The notes beneath the pieces are model-generated. The model worked only from the letters and a program-made list of their open reading frames with translations, ran no database searches and was not told the origin of the DNA. A DNA stretch of 64,000 nucleotides from assembly GCA_964517005.1 (NCBI GenBank), contig CAZFAJ010000001.1, positions 1 through 64,000 of the forward strand, given 5' to 3'. How positions within the stretch are numbered: position 1 is the stretch's first letter; each line of letters begins with the position of its first letter. Shown one piece after another: positions 45,274 through 54,604 of this stretch. The translations under genes were made by a program, and so were the position numbers. Origin of the DNA: CAYVBJ01 sp964517005. Its GTDB lineage: Bacteria > Bacteroidota > Rhodothermia > Balneolales > Balneolaceae.

Positions 45274-46335
45274 TTAACCGACGATGCGCGTAATCAGCAG
45301 AAGAAGTATCGAAGAGGTATCCAGTGTGGTAAAGCCTTTGGCGGCGCGATCGGCGTCGAGCAGGGCTTCGAAAATCCCGGGCATTTCGGCAAGACTGAAA
45401 TTGGATGCGTCTTGCCATTGACGGTTAAAAATCCAGTTATTGGTAATCCCAAGTTCAGACTGAACCTGTTGTTTACCTAACCCTTTTTCAGTCAGACGCC
45501 GAATTTGCCAGATATTTCCAAACACACTGTAAAAGAACCCCACGGTACGAATAACTTCTCCCGCTTCTATATTACTTTTAAGCAACATCTGTTCCGCAAT
45601 ACGGAGGCTCTTGTCCAGATCCCTGGAAATTAGGGCGTCTTTCAGCTCAATCGCCGAATATTCACGATATGCGCCGATTATTTTTTTTACATGCTCAAGA
45701 TTAATCTCTGTTTCACTGTCTACAAAAGTACACACTTTATCTATTTCTATGGACAGTAACTGCAAATTATTGCCTACAAGCTGCGACAGCACTTGTGCGG
45801 CCCTGGCATCAATTTTTTTGTTATGTTTGTGATCGATCCAGTCAGTTACCCAATCGGCCAGTTTATAATCAGGAAGAAATTTAAACTCAAAAGCAGCTGC
45901 CTGTCCCCCCTTTTTTTTGAGTGCTTTACCAAGAGTCATTCTCTTATCGGGATGCTTTTCATCGATAAGACAAAGTAATGTTTGTGGATTGGGCTGATTC
46001 AGATAGGATTCAAAATCATTCAGGTGTCCTTCGCCATCAGGCACCTTCTCCCCTGCCTTCAGGAATTCACGTACGATAACCACCCGCTGATCAGCCATCA
46101 TCGGAAAACTTCGTGCGATATCCAGGATTTTTCTCGGCGTGGTTTCAGAACCATATAGAAGGTCAAAATTAAAATCACGCTGCTCAGGCGGGACCATTCT
46201 CTCTATCTCATCCTGAAGCCGGTCAATAAAAAAGGTCTCTTCACCATACAGGTAGATCACCGGTTTTCGTTTTTCGGGAGACCGGATTACAGAGAGAGCA
46301 TCCTTGTAGATATCGATACTTGTAGGCCTGGCCAC
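45274..46335 (-). CDS. holA: DNA polymerase III subunit delta
   Basis: A 353-residue clamp-loader subunit that opens the sliding clamp. The N-terminal domain begins with VIYLYGEETFFIDRL and contains DFNFDLLYGSE and MMADQRVVIVREF, the delta-family marks. The lid and C-terminal collar region (ELKDALISRDLDKSLRIAEQMLLKS) follow. Length is normal. Confidence 0.93.
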   Translation of the reverse strand: MARPTSIDIYKDALSVIRSPEKRKPVIYLYGEETFFIDRLQDEIERMVPPEQRDFNFDLLYGSETTPRKILDIARSFPMMADQRVVIVREFLKAGEKVPDGEGHLNDFESYLNQPNPQTLLCLIDEKHPDKRMTLGKALKKKGGQAAAFEFKFLPDYKLADWVTDWIDHKHNKKIDARAAQVLSQLVGNNLQLLSIEIDKVCTFVDSETEINLEHVKKIIGAYREYSAIELKDALISRDLDKSLRIAEQMLLKSNIEAGEVIRTVGFFYSVFGNIWQIRRLTEKGLGKQQVQSELGITNNWIFNRQWQDASNFSLAEMPGIFEALLDADRAAKGFTTLDTSSILLLLITRIVG

Positions 46336-46783
46336 TTTATGATTTTATGAATTGATTACAAAATAACATTCTAAAGGTAAGCAAGATTTTGGAAAAAGTA
46401 ATTTGAAAAGAGATTGGTTATTTGGGGTTCAGGGTGTGAAACTCTGCCTTATTACTGGTAAGGAGCGCTAAGAACCACCTCACTCCTGAAAGTACGGATA
46501 AATGAAAGTTTTGTAAGATTACCGGTTGAATATTCTTATTGTTCACCTTATTTACAATAAAAGGGTCATTAATTTTAATTCCTGCACTGCTTGCCGTGTT
46601 CAGACTTCAACCGATCTTTGCTCATCCGGAAAAATGATGTGTTCTATTTGACGTTTAGTTTGTATACTACCAACAGAAACTGTAAATATTTCTAATCATG
46701 AAAACCGTAACTTTAGAGATTTTTAATCAAAAAAACTTTTTTTAATAACCAAATATTTTAAATAGTAGAAAAATTATAAATAT
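46336..46783. other. 448-base spacer upstream of the toxin-antitoxin locus
   Basis: No gene on either strand. The left part is of mixed composition and contains a small hairpin (CCTTA/TAAGG near 46449-46465). The last about 60 bases are strongly AT-rich and end in the antitoxin start, so the promoter of the toxin-antitoxin operon should lie there. I see no further recognisable element. Confidence 0.4.
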
Positions 46784-46999
46784 ATGGAAACAGTACTTGT
46801 ACAAATAAAAAGCAAGAAAGCTTATAAACTTCTGAGAAATCTGGAAGACCTGCATATCATCAAATTGATAAAGAAAAAGCATTCCGGCGATCAAAAATTA
46901 TCCGACAAATACCGTGGTGCCCTATCCGATAAAGTCGCCGATGAACTTCATGAATATGTTGATCAAAGCCGAAGCGAATGGGACAAAAACAGTATTTGA
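46784..46999 (+). CDS. Small antitoxin of a VapBC-like toxin-antitoxin pair
   Basis: A 71-residue basic/acidic protein (KKAYKLLRNLEDLHIIKLIKKK then a C-terminal acidic helix ending QSRSEWDKNSI). No DNA-binding fold is certain. It is called an antitoxin because the PIN-domain toxin frame starts inside its last 22 bases (46978), the usual arrangement of type II pairs, and because the size and C-terminal WxxN-type tail fit antitoxins of PIN proteins in Bacteroidota. Confidence 0.65.
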   Translation: METVLVQIKSKKAYKLLRNLEDLHIIKLIKKKHSGDQKLSDKYRGALSDKVADELHEYVDQSRSEWDKNSI

Positions 47000-47366
47000 T
47001 TGATTCCAATGCCGCCATCGATTATTTGGGTAAAAAGCTTCCTGATAGTGGAACTACATTTATGGATGGCGTTATTGACATGGTACCAATCTCTCAATTA
47101 TTACGAAAATTGAAGTTCTTGGGTTTAAAACTACTCAAGATCAATATAATGTACTGAGCAGTTTTATAGAAGATTCTGTCATATTTGACTTAACTGATCC
47201 TATTGCAGATAAGACAATTCTGATTCGAAAGAAGTATAAGACAAAACTTCCCGATGCAATTATAGCCGCAACCGGCATGGTTTACGATCTGAGTTTAATT
47301 ACAAGAAATATCAAAGATTTTAAAAATATAAAAGGTCTAAAACTGATCGATCCATATAACAGATAA
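46978..47366 (+). pseudogene. PIN-domain (VapC-like) toxin disrupted by a one-base frameshift
   Basis: Starting at ATG 46978 the frame reads MGQKQYLIDSNAAIDYLGKK, a typical PIN start with the first Asp, then runs to a stop at 47155-47157. From about 47085 the next frame (one base earlier) gives SIITKIEVLGFK with the second acidic residue, KTKLPDAIIAATG with the third, and LITRNIKDFKNI with the fourth, ending at TAA 47364-47366. Joining the two frames restores a full 130-residue PIN domain with all catalytic acids, so a single base has been lost near 47080-47095. A sequencing error is the alternative. Confidence 0.8.
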
Positions 47367-47539
47367 TCCACACTCAAAAACCGCCCGAACTCCGGGGTGT
47401 AGCTCCGGTTGCTTCCCTCCCACCGGCAGATGTCTGTGTAGTCGATGCAGGCACCAGATAAAAAAGTCAAATCCTGAAGATCTGATTCCTTGGGAAAAGG
47501 CCCGGAAACAATTTACCTTTAAATACAAATCGTAATAAT

Positions 47540-48031
47540 TTAAAAAGCACACCCGTCGGGAAGTGGTTCTCTGTTTTCAAGATCAGCTGCAAAATCTTTG
47601 TCCAACTCCGCTTTTTCAAAACCCGATTCTGCGGAACCAAAAAAGGCCTCACCGCCATAGCCGCTGTTATTCATGTGTGCCCTGACCCAAACATCCGTAT
47701 CCGCTTCTATTTCCACAGGTCCCCCGCTCCGGGTAAATGGTTGTTCATTGACATGACTGTGAAGAAGTACTCTTCTGAAAATAAGCTCACCATCTTCCGA
47801 AACCACTTCCCACCAATCGGCATACTGATCACAGCCGGTATCCGGGCTGCTCACTTCCACCCGAAAAGTGTAGCCGCCTTCATTTCCGGACAGATCAACT
47901 GAGGTTACATCTGCAAATCCTTCGTTTTGATTGGTTGATTCATCTACGATTTGTTCTCCGGAAGAGGAGCAACTGAAGATCAAAATAAAAGAGAATAGAA
48001 TTAAAAACCGGTATTTATTTCCTGTAAACAT
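47540..48031 (-). CDS. Small lipoprotein of unknown function
   Basis: A 163-residue protein with a lipoprotein signal (FLILFSFILIFSCSSS, lipobox FSC). The mature part is a strand-rich domain with two cysteines (GCDQY and DGCAF) that could form a disulfide, and the segment FRVEVSSPDTGCDQYADWWEVVSEDG. I recognise no family. It lies 82 bases upstream of asnS on the minus strand's downstream side. Confidence 0.65.
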   Translation of the reverse strand: MFTGNKYRFLILFSFILIFSCSSSGEQIVDESTNQNEGFADVTSVDLSGNEGGYTFRVEVSSPDTGCDQYADWWEVVSEDGELIFRRVLLHSHVNEQPFTRSGGPVEIEADTDVWVRAHMNNSGYGGEAFFGSAESGFEKAELDKDFAADLENREPLPDGCAF

Positions 48032-48113
48032 ATCGATGTTTTAGCCTTAAGATTAAAATCAATACTGATAATTTCAAAGTAAACAAGATCAGGACAAAAT
48101 CGTAAAACGGTTT

Positions 48114-49610
48114 TTATGGCCGGAGCCTCCCCAGCATTCTTGGGAACGGTATTGTTTCGCGCACGTGCCCGAGGCCGCATAACCAGCCAACCGTGCGTTC
48201 GAGTCCCAGGCCATAGCCTGAGTGTGGTACGGATCCAAATCTGCGCAGATCAAGATACCAGCTAAAGACCTCTTCAGGAAGATCGTGTTCGGCAATACGT
48301 TTTTGAAGTTCTTCAAGACTGTCTTCCCGCTGGCTGCCCCCGATTATTTCACCAAACCCTTCCGGAGCCAGAACATCCATAGCCAGTGATAATTTATCGT
48401 TTTCGGGATCTCGTTTCATGTAAAAGGCTTTTACTTCCGCAGGATAGCGATGTACAATCAGGGGAGCATCAAATTGCATGGTTAAGATGGTTTCATCACT
48501 GCCGCCAAAATCATTTCCCCACTCAAAACCCTGTGCAGATTCTTTCCAGCCGGGAATATTTCTCAGATCTTCTTCGATTTGGGCAAACCGGGCATGAATC
48601 TCCTTAATCCGCTGATCAATCTGCGATTTTCTCCATTTTTTAGCCGAGCCGTGCTCCTTTTTTAACTCTTTCTCTTCCTTCTCAAGTTCAAATATCTCCT
48701 CTTTTCTGCCTGATTCCATCTCATCAAGCATGTTTGCAGTTTTATCACTTTTTAAAAGATCCACAGCTTCTGTATAAGAAATTCTGTGAAAAGGCTTGTC
48801 TGCCGCAGCCTGCAGGTGAGATGTATCCCGCTCCAGGATTTCAAGCTCTGACCTGTTCTGATCGAGTACCGATTTCACAATAAACTTAATCATCTCTTCT
48901 GCCAGGTCCATATTCATATCGAGATCATAAAAAGCCATCTCTGGCTCAATCATCCAGAATTCGGTGAGATGACGCCTGGTTTTGCTTTTTTCGGCACGGA
49001 AGGTGGGCCCGAATGTATACACCTTACCATGAGCCATTGCCATCGCCTCAGCGTAAAGCTGGCCGGATTGTGTCAGGTAGGCTTTCTCATCAAAATAGTC
49101 CGTTTCGAATAGCGTGGTGGTTCCTTCGGCAGCATTCCCTGTAAATATCGGTGCATCCATCTGGATAAAATCCCGATCCTGAAAAAAACGGTGGATGGCA
49201 TAGATGATTGTATTTCGAACCCGCATGGCAGCCCACTGACGCTGGCTCCGCAGCCATAAATGACGGTTCTCCATCAGGAATTCCACCCCGTGTTCTTTTG
49301 GAGTAATCGGATAATCTTCAGCAATCTGAATAATCTTCAAATCATCCACATGTAATTCATAGCCGCCAACGCTGCGATCATCTTTTACAACATTGCCACT
49401 GATTTCCACTGAACTCTCCTGCTTCAGTGAACCTGCATCTTCAAAAACCTGACCCGATACATCATCAGCTGAGACAATACACTGACAGAGCCCTGTTCCA
49501 TCCCGTAACTCAATAAAATGTAAGTTTTTACTGCTTCTAATGTTGTACACCCACCCCTTCAGTGTTTTTGTCTGACCTTCAAAATTTTTCAGATTTTTTA
49601 TGTAAACCAT
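48114..49610 (-). CDS. asnS: Asparaginyl-tRNA synthetase
   Basis: A 498-residue class IIb synthetase. The N-terminal OB-fold anticodon domain (TLKGWVYNIRSSKNLHFIELRDG) precedes the catalytic core with FTGNAAEGTTTLFE, TFRAEKSKTRRHLTEFWMIEPE (motif 2) and GYGLGLERTVGWLCG (motif 3). A Glu/Lys-rich helical insertion (about 300-350) sits in the middle, as in many Bacteroidota AsnS. Asp versus Asn: the segment before motif 2 fits AsnRS. Confidence 0.94.
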   Translation of the reverse strand: MVYIKNLKNFEGQTKTLKGWVYNIRSSKNLHFIELRDGTGLCQCIVSADDVSGQVFEDAGSLKQESSVEISGNVVKDDRSVGGYELHVDDLKIIQIAEDYPITPKEHGVEFLMENRHLWLRSQRQWAAMRVRNTIIYAIHRFFQDRDFIQMDAPIFTGNAAEGTTTLFETDYFDEKAYLTQSGQLYAEAMAMAHGKVYTFGPTFRAEKSKTRRHLTEFWMIEPEMAFYDLDMNMDLAEEMIKFIVKSVLDQNRSELEILERDTSHLQAAADKPFHRISYTEAVDLLKSDKTANMLDEMESGRKEEIFELEKEEKELKKEHGSAKKWRKSQIDQRIKEIHARFAQIEEDLRNIPGWKESAQGFEWGNDFGGSDETILTMQFDAPLIVHRYPAEVKAFYMKRDPENDKLSLAMDVLAPEGFGEIIGGSQREDSLEELQKRIAEHDLPEEVFSWYLDLRRFGSVPHSGYGLGLERTVGWLCGLGHVRETIPFPRMLGRLRP

Positions 49611-49728
49611 TGTTTTGATCGTTGTAATTTTTCAGTTTTTATAACAAATTTCGAAATATGATTACCAAATAATGCCACAAAGATAAAGGCTGTAAATACG
49701 AAGACAAACTGTTTTGCAGCATCCCTGT

Positions 49729-50970
49729 TTATTGCTTCTTTTCAGGAACCAGCAATGTTTCAGAATATGAGTCTTTATCGAAAAAAGAATCGCTGAAATC
49801 TTTTATATCGTCCGCAGATACTTCGTCAATTTTTTCGACCAATTCATCGAGTGTAATAAAGCGGTTGAAGTAGAGTTCACTTTTTGCCAAACGGTTCATT
49901 CTGTTGCTTGTGCTTTCCTGGGATAAAAGCAATTTCCCCTTAAGATGCGCTTTAGCTTGCTGCAACTCTTTTTCGGGTACCTTTTCAGATTTTATCCGGT
50001 CAAACTCTTCGAAAATTAGCGATCGCACATGATCCACATACTCCTGATCCGTTCCGATATAGACTCCGAACAAGCCCGAATCCAAGTAAGTCTGGTTAAA
50101 TGAGCCGATAGAGTAACAGTAGCCATATTTTTCCCGGATATTCTGATGCAATCTTGAACTCATTCCCCCGCCCAAAATTGTGTTAGCTAAAAGCAGGGTG
50201 TACTTTTTAGCGTGATCATAATCAAGGCCGCGCCTCCCAAGTATCATATGAGTCTGTTCAATCTGTTTGGATATTACTTTTTTGGAGACTTCGTATGGAG
50301 TGAGCGGTTGTTTCCGGTTTTCCGTAGTTTTCTCATTTTGAATATCCAGCATTTCAGCGGCAAGCCGAACCACCTTTTCGTGTTCAGCATTTCCTGCAAC
50401 TGCCAATAAGAGATTATCGGGCTGATAACGGTTACCGATATAATCAAACAGGTCTTCTCTGGTAAAAGATTGAATGGTATTTTCAAACCCGATGATTGGG
50501 CGTCCAATCGGATGGTTTTTAAAGATCTGGCTTCCAAACTCTTCGAAAATTACATCATCAGGGCTGTCTTTGTACATTTTGAGCTCCTCAAGAACCACTT
50601 TTTTTTCCTTCAGCATCTCCTCTTCAGGAAATTTGGAATTTCGTACCATATCTGTGAGTACATCGAGAGCTGTTTCAAGTTTGGAATCAAGACAGCGTGA
50701 GTAATAGCAGGTGTATTCGGTCGATGTAAAAGCATTCAGGTAGCCTCCTACCGATTCCATACTCAATGCAATGTCATATGAAGATCTTTTTTCTGTGCCT
50801 TTGAACAGCATGTGCTCAAGAAAATGTGTGATTCCGGCAAGGCCATCATTTTCATGACGGCTTCCGGTCTTCACCCAGATACCGGCAGTTACACTTTTTA
50901 CACTCTCTATATATTCTGTGACAATCGTTAAACCGTTCTCTAATACTGTTTTTTTTATATCTTCTTTCAC
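49729..50970 (-). CDS. M16-family processing zinc peptidase
   Basis: A 413-residue protease of the mitochondrial-processing-peptidase-like family. The inverted zinc motif is H49-F-L-E52-H53 in GITHFLEHMLFKGT, with the third ligand Glu in the following helix (EEMLKEKKVVLEEL). It lies directly after pnp, the usual place of the ymxG-like protease in many genomes. The substrate is unknown; a cytoplasmic location follows from the lack of a signal. Confidence 0.92.
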   Translation of the reverse strand: MKEDIKKTVLENGLTIVTEYIESVKSVTAGIWVKTGSRHENDGLAGITHFLEHMLFKGTEKRSSYDIALSMESVGGYLNAFTSTEYTCYYSRCLDSKLETALDVLTDMVRNSKFPEEEMLKEKKVVLEELKMYKDSPDDVIFEEFGSQIFKNHPIGRPIIGFENTIQSFTREDLFDYIGNRYQPDNLLLAVAGNAEHEKVVRLAAEMLDIQNEKTTENRKQPLTPYEVSKKVISKQIEQTHMILGRRGLDYDHAKKYTLLLANTILGGGMSSRLHQNIREKYGYCYSIGSFNQTYLDSGLFGVYIGTDQEYVDHVRSLIFEEFDRIKSEKVPEKELQQAKAHLKGKLLLSQESTSNRMNRLAKSELYFNRFITLDELVEKIDEVSADDIKDFSDSFFDKDSYSETLLVPEKKQ

Positions 50971-50990
50971 TTCTTTTTGACTATAGTTAA

Positions 50991-51023
50991 ATAAAAAGGC
51001 ACCGCTTTATTAGAAACGGTGCC
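50991..51023 (-). terminator. Intrinsic terminator after pnp
   Basis: GGCACCG (50998-51004) and CGGTGCC (51017-51023) form a perfect 7-bp stem with a 12-base loop; on the minus strand a U-run (complement of ATAAAAA, 50991-50997) follows. It lies between pnp and the M16 protease gene, so the latter may rely on readthrough or its own promoter. Confidence 0.8.
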
Positions 51024-51049
51024 CATTGAAAAATTAAGTACAAAGAGGA

Positions 51050-53161
51050 TTAATCTTCTTTGGGGATTAATGCTTTTCTTGAAAGCCGGAGTTTTCCTCC
51101 ATGTTCAACTTTCAGGAGTTTCACATCAATTTCATCACCCACCGAAAGAACATCTTCAATATTTTTCACGTGGCTGTGATTTACTTCTGATATATGAAGC
51201 AATCCTTCTTTTCCCGGAACAATCTCTACAAAAGCACCGTAGTCTTTCAGAGCTTTTACCGTACCTTTGTAAACAGCTCCTTCTTCCAGGTGCCCGGTAA
51301 TCTCTTCGATTCGCTTTTTGGCCTCTTTGGCTTTTTCGAGATTGTCAGATGAAATCGTGATAATTCCTTTCCCTTTTTCATTCTCTTCAACAATGATCTC
51401 GGTTCCGGTCTCTCTTTGCAGAGTTTGAATCACTTTTCCGCCAGGGCCGATAACAGCACCGATCTGATCACCGTCAATTTCCATTTTCAGGAATTGGGGA
51501 GCATATTCAGAAAGCTCTTTTCGCGGCTCACTAATCGTTTCAGCCATTTTCTCCAGGATATGCATACGGCCGGCATGAGCTTGTTCAAGTGCTTTTTCAA
51601 GCAGTTCAAAGCTGATTCCTTTCACTTTCATATCCATTTGAGTGGCAGTAATTCCGTCCGCTGTTCCTGCGGTTTTAAAGTCCATGTCGCCCATGAAATC
51701 TTCTTCACCGCGAATATCAGAAAGTATTACACTGTCATTTTCACCGACAATCATTCCCATCGCAATTCCGCCGACCGGCTTTTTGAGGGGAACGCCTGCC
51801 TGCATAAGTGCCATTGACCCGGCACATACAGAAGCCATTGAAGATGAACCGTTTGATTCCAGAATATCAGAAATTATCCGGACCACATAGCTGAATTCTT
51901 CAAAATCAGGCATGATCATTTTGAGTGCTCGCTCGGCAAGGTACCCATGTCCAATTTCCCTTCGCCCCGGGCCTCGCATAAAGCCGGCTTCTCCCACACT
52001 GTAGGGCGGGAAGTTATAGTGAAGCATAAACTGCTTGGCATCTTCATGGAAAAGTGTATCAATCATCTGTTCATCCCGTTTTGAGCCGAGAGTCACAGTT
52101 GCAAGAGCCTGGGTTTCACCTCTTGAAAATATGGCTGAGCCATGAGCCCTTGGCAGGTAACCAACTTGTGTCCAGATGTCACGAATATCTTCGGGAGATC
52201 GCCCGTCAATTCTGCGTTTACTCTCCAGAATCTGGTTTCGAAGTGCCTCTTTTTCCATTCCAGAAAAGATATTACCTATTTCATCTCCGGCATCTTCATA
52301 CTCTTCAATCTCTGTAATTTTATCTATAACAGAGGTTTTCAGTTCTTTCAGTTTTTCGTTGTACTCTTCTTTTCCAAGGCCTGTGCTGACGATATCTTTT
52401 ATTGCAGACTCAGCAAGTTCTTTCACTTTGGATTCCAGAGTCCCATCCACCGGTTCGGGGACAAAAACCCGCTTGGCTTTACCAAACTCTTCGCGCAGCT
52501 CTTCCTGAAATTCACATAGTTTGATAATTGCTTTATGGCCTTCTTTGATGGCATCGAGCATCTCTTTTTCAGAGATTTCTTCCATTTCACCTTCTATCAT
52601 GATAACACTGTCGGCCGTTCCGCCAACCAATAAATCGATATCGCTTTTTTCTAGTTCCTGAATCGTGGGATTGATTACAATATTGCCGTCCACACGCCCG
52701 ATCCGAACTTCTGCCATCGGGCCGCCAAATGGAATATCAGAAATGTGAAGTGCTGCCGAAGCACCGAATCCGCCGATTGCATCGGCTTCATGCTGACCAT
52801 CAGAAGAGATTATATAACATATAATCTGTGTATCGTTTAGATATCCTTTGGGAAAGAGCGGCCGGAGACTTCTGTCGATCAAACGACTTGCAAGTATTTC
52901 ACCATCCGAAGGGCGTCCTTCCCTTTTCAGAAATCCTCCCGGGAATTTACCTCCGGCTGCAAAACTCTCTCTGAGGTCAACAGTTAAAGGGAAAAAATCC
53001 TGGCCCGGTCTGGGCTCTTTAGAGGAAACAGCAGTACATAAAACCATGGTTTCGCCCATGCGCACTACTACAGCTCCATCGGCCTGTTTCGCAAGCCTTC
53101 CGGTTTCAATCGACAGTGATTTACCGGGGGCAAATTCTACTGATTTAAAATTTTCTTTCAT
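51050..53161 (-). CDS. pnp: Polynucleotide phosphorylase
   Basis: A 703-residue RNA exonuclease/polymerase with two RNase PH domains (about 5-220 and 310-540), a helical linker, a KH domain (about 555-615, IGAVIGPGGKVIQTLQRETG) and an S1 domain (about 620-695, GAVYKGTVKALKDYGAFVEI). Catalytic motifs GRREIGHG and GDMDFKTAGT are visible. It degrades RNA 3'-5' in the RNA degradosome. Confidence 0.97.
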   Translation of the reverse strand: MKENFKSVEFAPGKSLSIETGRLAKQADGAVVVRMGETMVLCTAVSSKEPRPGQDFFPLTVDLRESFAAGGKFPGGFLKREGRPSDGEILASRLIDRSLRPLFPKGYLNDTQIICYIISSDGQHEADAIGGFGASAALHISDIPFGGPMAEVRIGRVDGNIVINPTIQELEKSDIDLLVGGTADSVIMIEGEMEEISEKEMLDAIKEGHKAIIKLCEFQEELREEFGKAKRVFVPEPVDGTLESKVKELAESAIKDIVSTGLGKEEYNEKLKELKTSVIDKITEIEEYEDAGDEIGNIFSGMEKEALRNQILESKRRIDGRSPEDIRDIWTQVGYLPRAHGSAIFSRGETQALATVTLGSKRDEQMIDTLFHEDAKQFMLHYNFPPYSVGEAGFMRGPGRREIGHGYLAERALKMIMPDFEEFSYVVRIISDILESNGSSSMASVCAGSMALMQAGVPLKKPVGGIAMGMIVGENDSVILSDIRGEEDFMGDMDFKTAGTADGITATQMDMKVKGISFELLEKALEQAHAGRMHILEKMAETISEPRKELSEYAPQFLKMEIDGDQIGAVIGPGGKVIQTLQRETGTEIIVEENEKGKGIITISSDNLEKAKEAKKRIEEITGHLEEGAVYKGTVKALKDYGAFVEIVPGKEGLLHISEVNHSHVKNIEDVLSVGDEIDVKLLKVEHGGKLRLSRKALIPKED

Positions 53162-53270
53162 TGGTAATCCTATTATTTATATTCAATTTACAATTACGAG
53201 TTTGTGCTATGAAAACCGCATTGTACACAATTGATGAGACGGGAAAAGATCCAGACAACACAAGTGCCAT

Positions 53271-53300
53271 ATAGAAAAAGGCACGCTCACACGTGCCTCG
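53271..53300 (-). terminator. Intrinsic terminator between rpsO and pnp
   Basis: AGGCACG (53279-53285) pairs perfectly with CGTGCCT (53292-53298) across a 6-base loop, and on the minus strand a TTTTT run follows. It terminates or attenuates the rpsO transcript before pnp. Many bacteria have the same arrangement with partial readthrough and RNase III processing. Confidence 0.85.
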
Positions 53301-53310
53301 TTTTAATAAA

Positions 53311-53580
53311 CTATTTTCTGATTCCGAGTTCCTTAATCAATGAACGGTATTTTTCAATATCTTTTTTGGTCAGGTAATTCAATAACCTACGTCTTTTGCC
53401 AACCATTTTCAGCAATCCCAAACGGGAAGAGTGGTCTTTCATATTGCTTTTGAGATGGTTAGTAAGATGATTGATACGTTCTGTTAATATGGCAATTTGC
53501 GCTTCCGTTGACCCTGCATTATCTGCAGCACCGCCATATGTTTCAATTAATTCAGCTTTTTTTTCTTTCGTTATACTCAT
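53311..53580 (-). CDS. rpsO: Ribosomal protein S15
   Basis: 89 residues from ATG 53580 (a longer frame to 53613 adds a non-conserved Phe/Cys-rich stretch). The family motifs TYGGAADNAGSTEAQIAILTERINHL, LKSNMKDHSSRLGLLKMVGKRRRLLNYL and the C-terminal YRSLIKELGIRK are complete. It binds 16S rRNA centrally. Placed before pnp as in most bacteria. Confidence 0.97.
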   Translation of the reverse strand: MSITKEKKAELIETYGGAADNAGSTEAQIAILTERINHLTNHLKSNMKDHSSRLGLLKMVGKRRRLLNYLTKKDIEKYRSLIKELGIRK

Positions 53581-53640
53581 TCTAAATTTTTCATTTGCAC
53601 AGTTAAAAAACACTTAATTTATTATCCTTTAAAAATAGGC

Positions 53641-54603
53641 TTATTCTTTAAGTATTGCAATGTCTGGTTTTCTCTCTTTTAATATAGATTCTGTTTCCGT
53701 ACGGTCTTTATATAAACGGTTTTTTAGTTCTTCAATACTGCTAAACTTTATTTCATCCCGGATTCTTTTTACGAATTGGATTTTTAGTGATTCACCATAA
53801 ATATCACTGTCGAAATCAAGAATGTGAATCTCAATAGTGCGGTTGCTTCCCCCGTACGTAGGTCTCGTACCTATATTCATCATTGCCTTAAAGTAATTCT
53901 TTTGAAAATAAACCCAGACGGCATAGACTCCATTTTTGGGAACAATTTTCCGGGGATGAGAAGGGAGTAAATTTGCAGTCGGAAATCCAATTTTTTCACC
54001 CTGCTTGTTGCCGTGAACAACCGTACCTGACAGTAAATAATATCGTTCAAGCAATTTGGAAGCCTCTTCCACGTCTCCATCCTTTTCGAGTGCATGTCGG
54101 ATTTTGGTGCTGCTCACTGCTTTATCTTCTACTTCGTGTTTAGAAACAATATGTGCATCAAAACCGAGCTTTTTTCCCAGTCTCTTCACTGTATTTATGG
54201 ATCCTTCACGATCTTTTCCAAATTGATGATCATAGCCGATAATAAATTGTGAAACTCCAATTTTTTTCCAGATGATATCACTTACAAACTCATGTGAAGT
54301 CAGAAGTGAAAAGTCTCTGTCGAAGGGTATGACCACCATTTCATCGATTCCCATTTCGGCTAATAAACTGCATCTTTCTTCAAGAGTAGTGAGTAAATTA
54401 ATTCCTGAACTCCCGGGATCAATAATTTCTCTCGGATGTGGATCAAAAGTAACAATTACACTACGTGCATTTCTTTTTTTAGCTTCTGATATTACTTTAT
54501 TGATGAGCACCCGGTGGCCTGCATGTACTCCATCGAAAGTACCAACAGTAAGTACTGTATTTATTATTCGGTCTACATCTTCCAGATATACAAGTTTCGC
54601 CAT
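53641..54603 (-). CDS. ribF: Bifunctional riboflavin kinase/FMN adenylyltransferase
   Basis: A 320-residue two-domain enzyme making FMN and FAD. The N-terminal nucleotidyltransferase has GTFDGVHAGHRVLI and SSTKIRHAL; the C-terminal kinase has VVHGNKQGEKIGFPTANL and NIGTRPTYGG. Both halves are intact. It is separated from truB by one base. Confidence 0.96.
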   Translation of the reverse strand: MAKLVYLEDVDRIINTVLTVGTFDGVHAGHRVLINKVISEAKKRNARSVIVTFDPHPREIIDPGSSGINLLTTLEERCSLLAEMGIDEMVVIPFDRDFSLLTSHEFVSDIIWKKIGVSQFIIGYDHQFGKDREGSINTVKRLGKKLGFDAHIVSKHEVEDKAVSSTKIRHALEKDGDVEEASKLLERYYLLSGTVVHGNKQGEKIGFPTANLLPSHPRKIVPKNGVYAVWVYFQKNYFKAMMNIGTRPTYGGSNRTIEIHILDFDSDIYGESLKIQFVKRIRDEIKFSSIEELKNRLYKDRTETESILKERKPDIAILKE

Positions 54604-54604
54604 A

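Noticed and set aside
45233..45418. Arg-rich 62-residue extension of the ECF sigma factor
   Set aside because: It runs into the end of holA and lacks sigma similarity; ATG 45232 gives the expected start.
46336..46783. Possible RNA gene or mobile remnant in the 448-base spacer
   Set aside because: No tRNA-like fold, inverted-repeat ends or direct repeats were seen.
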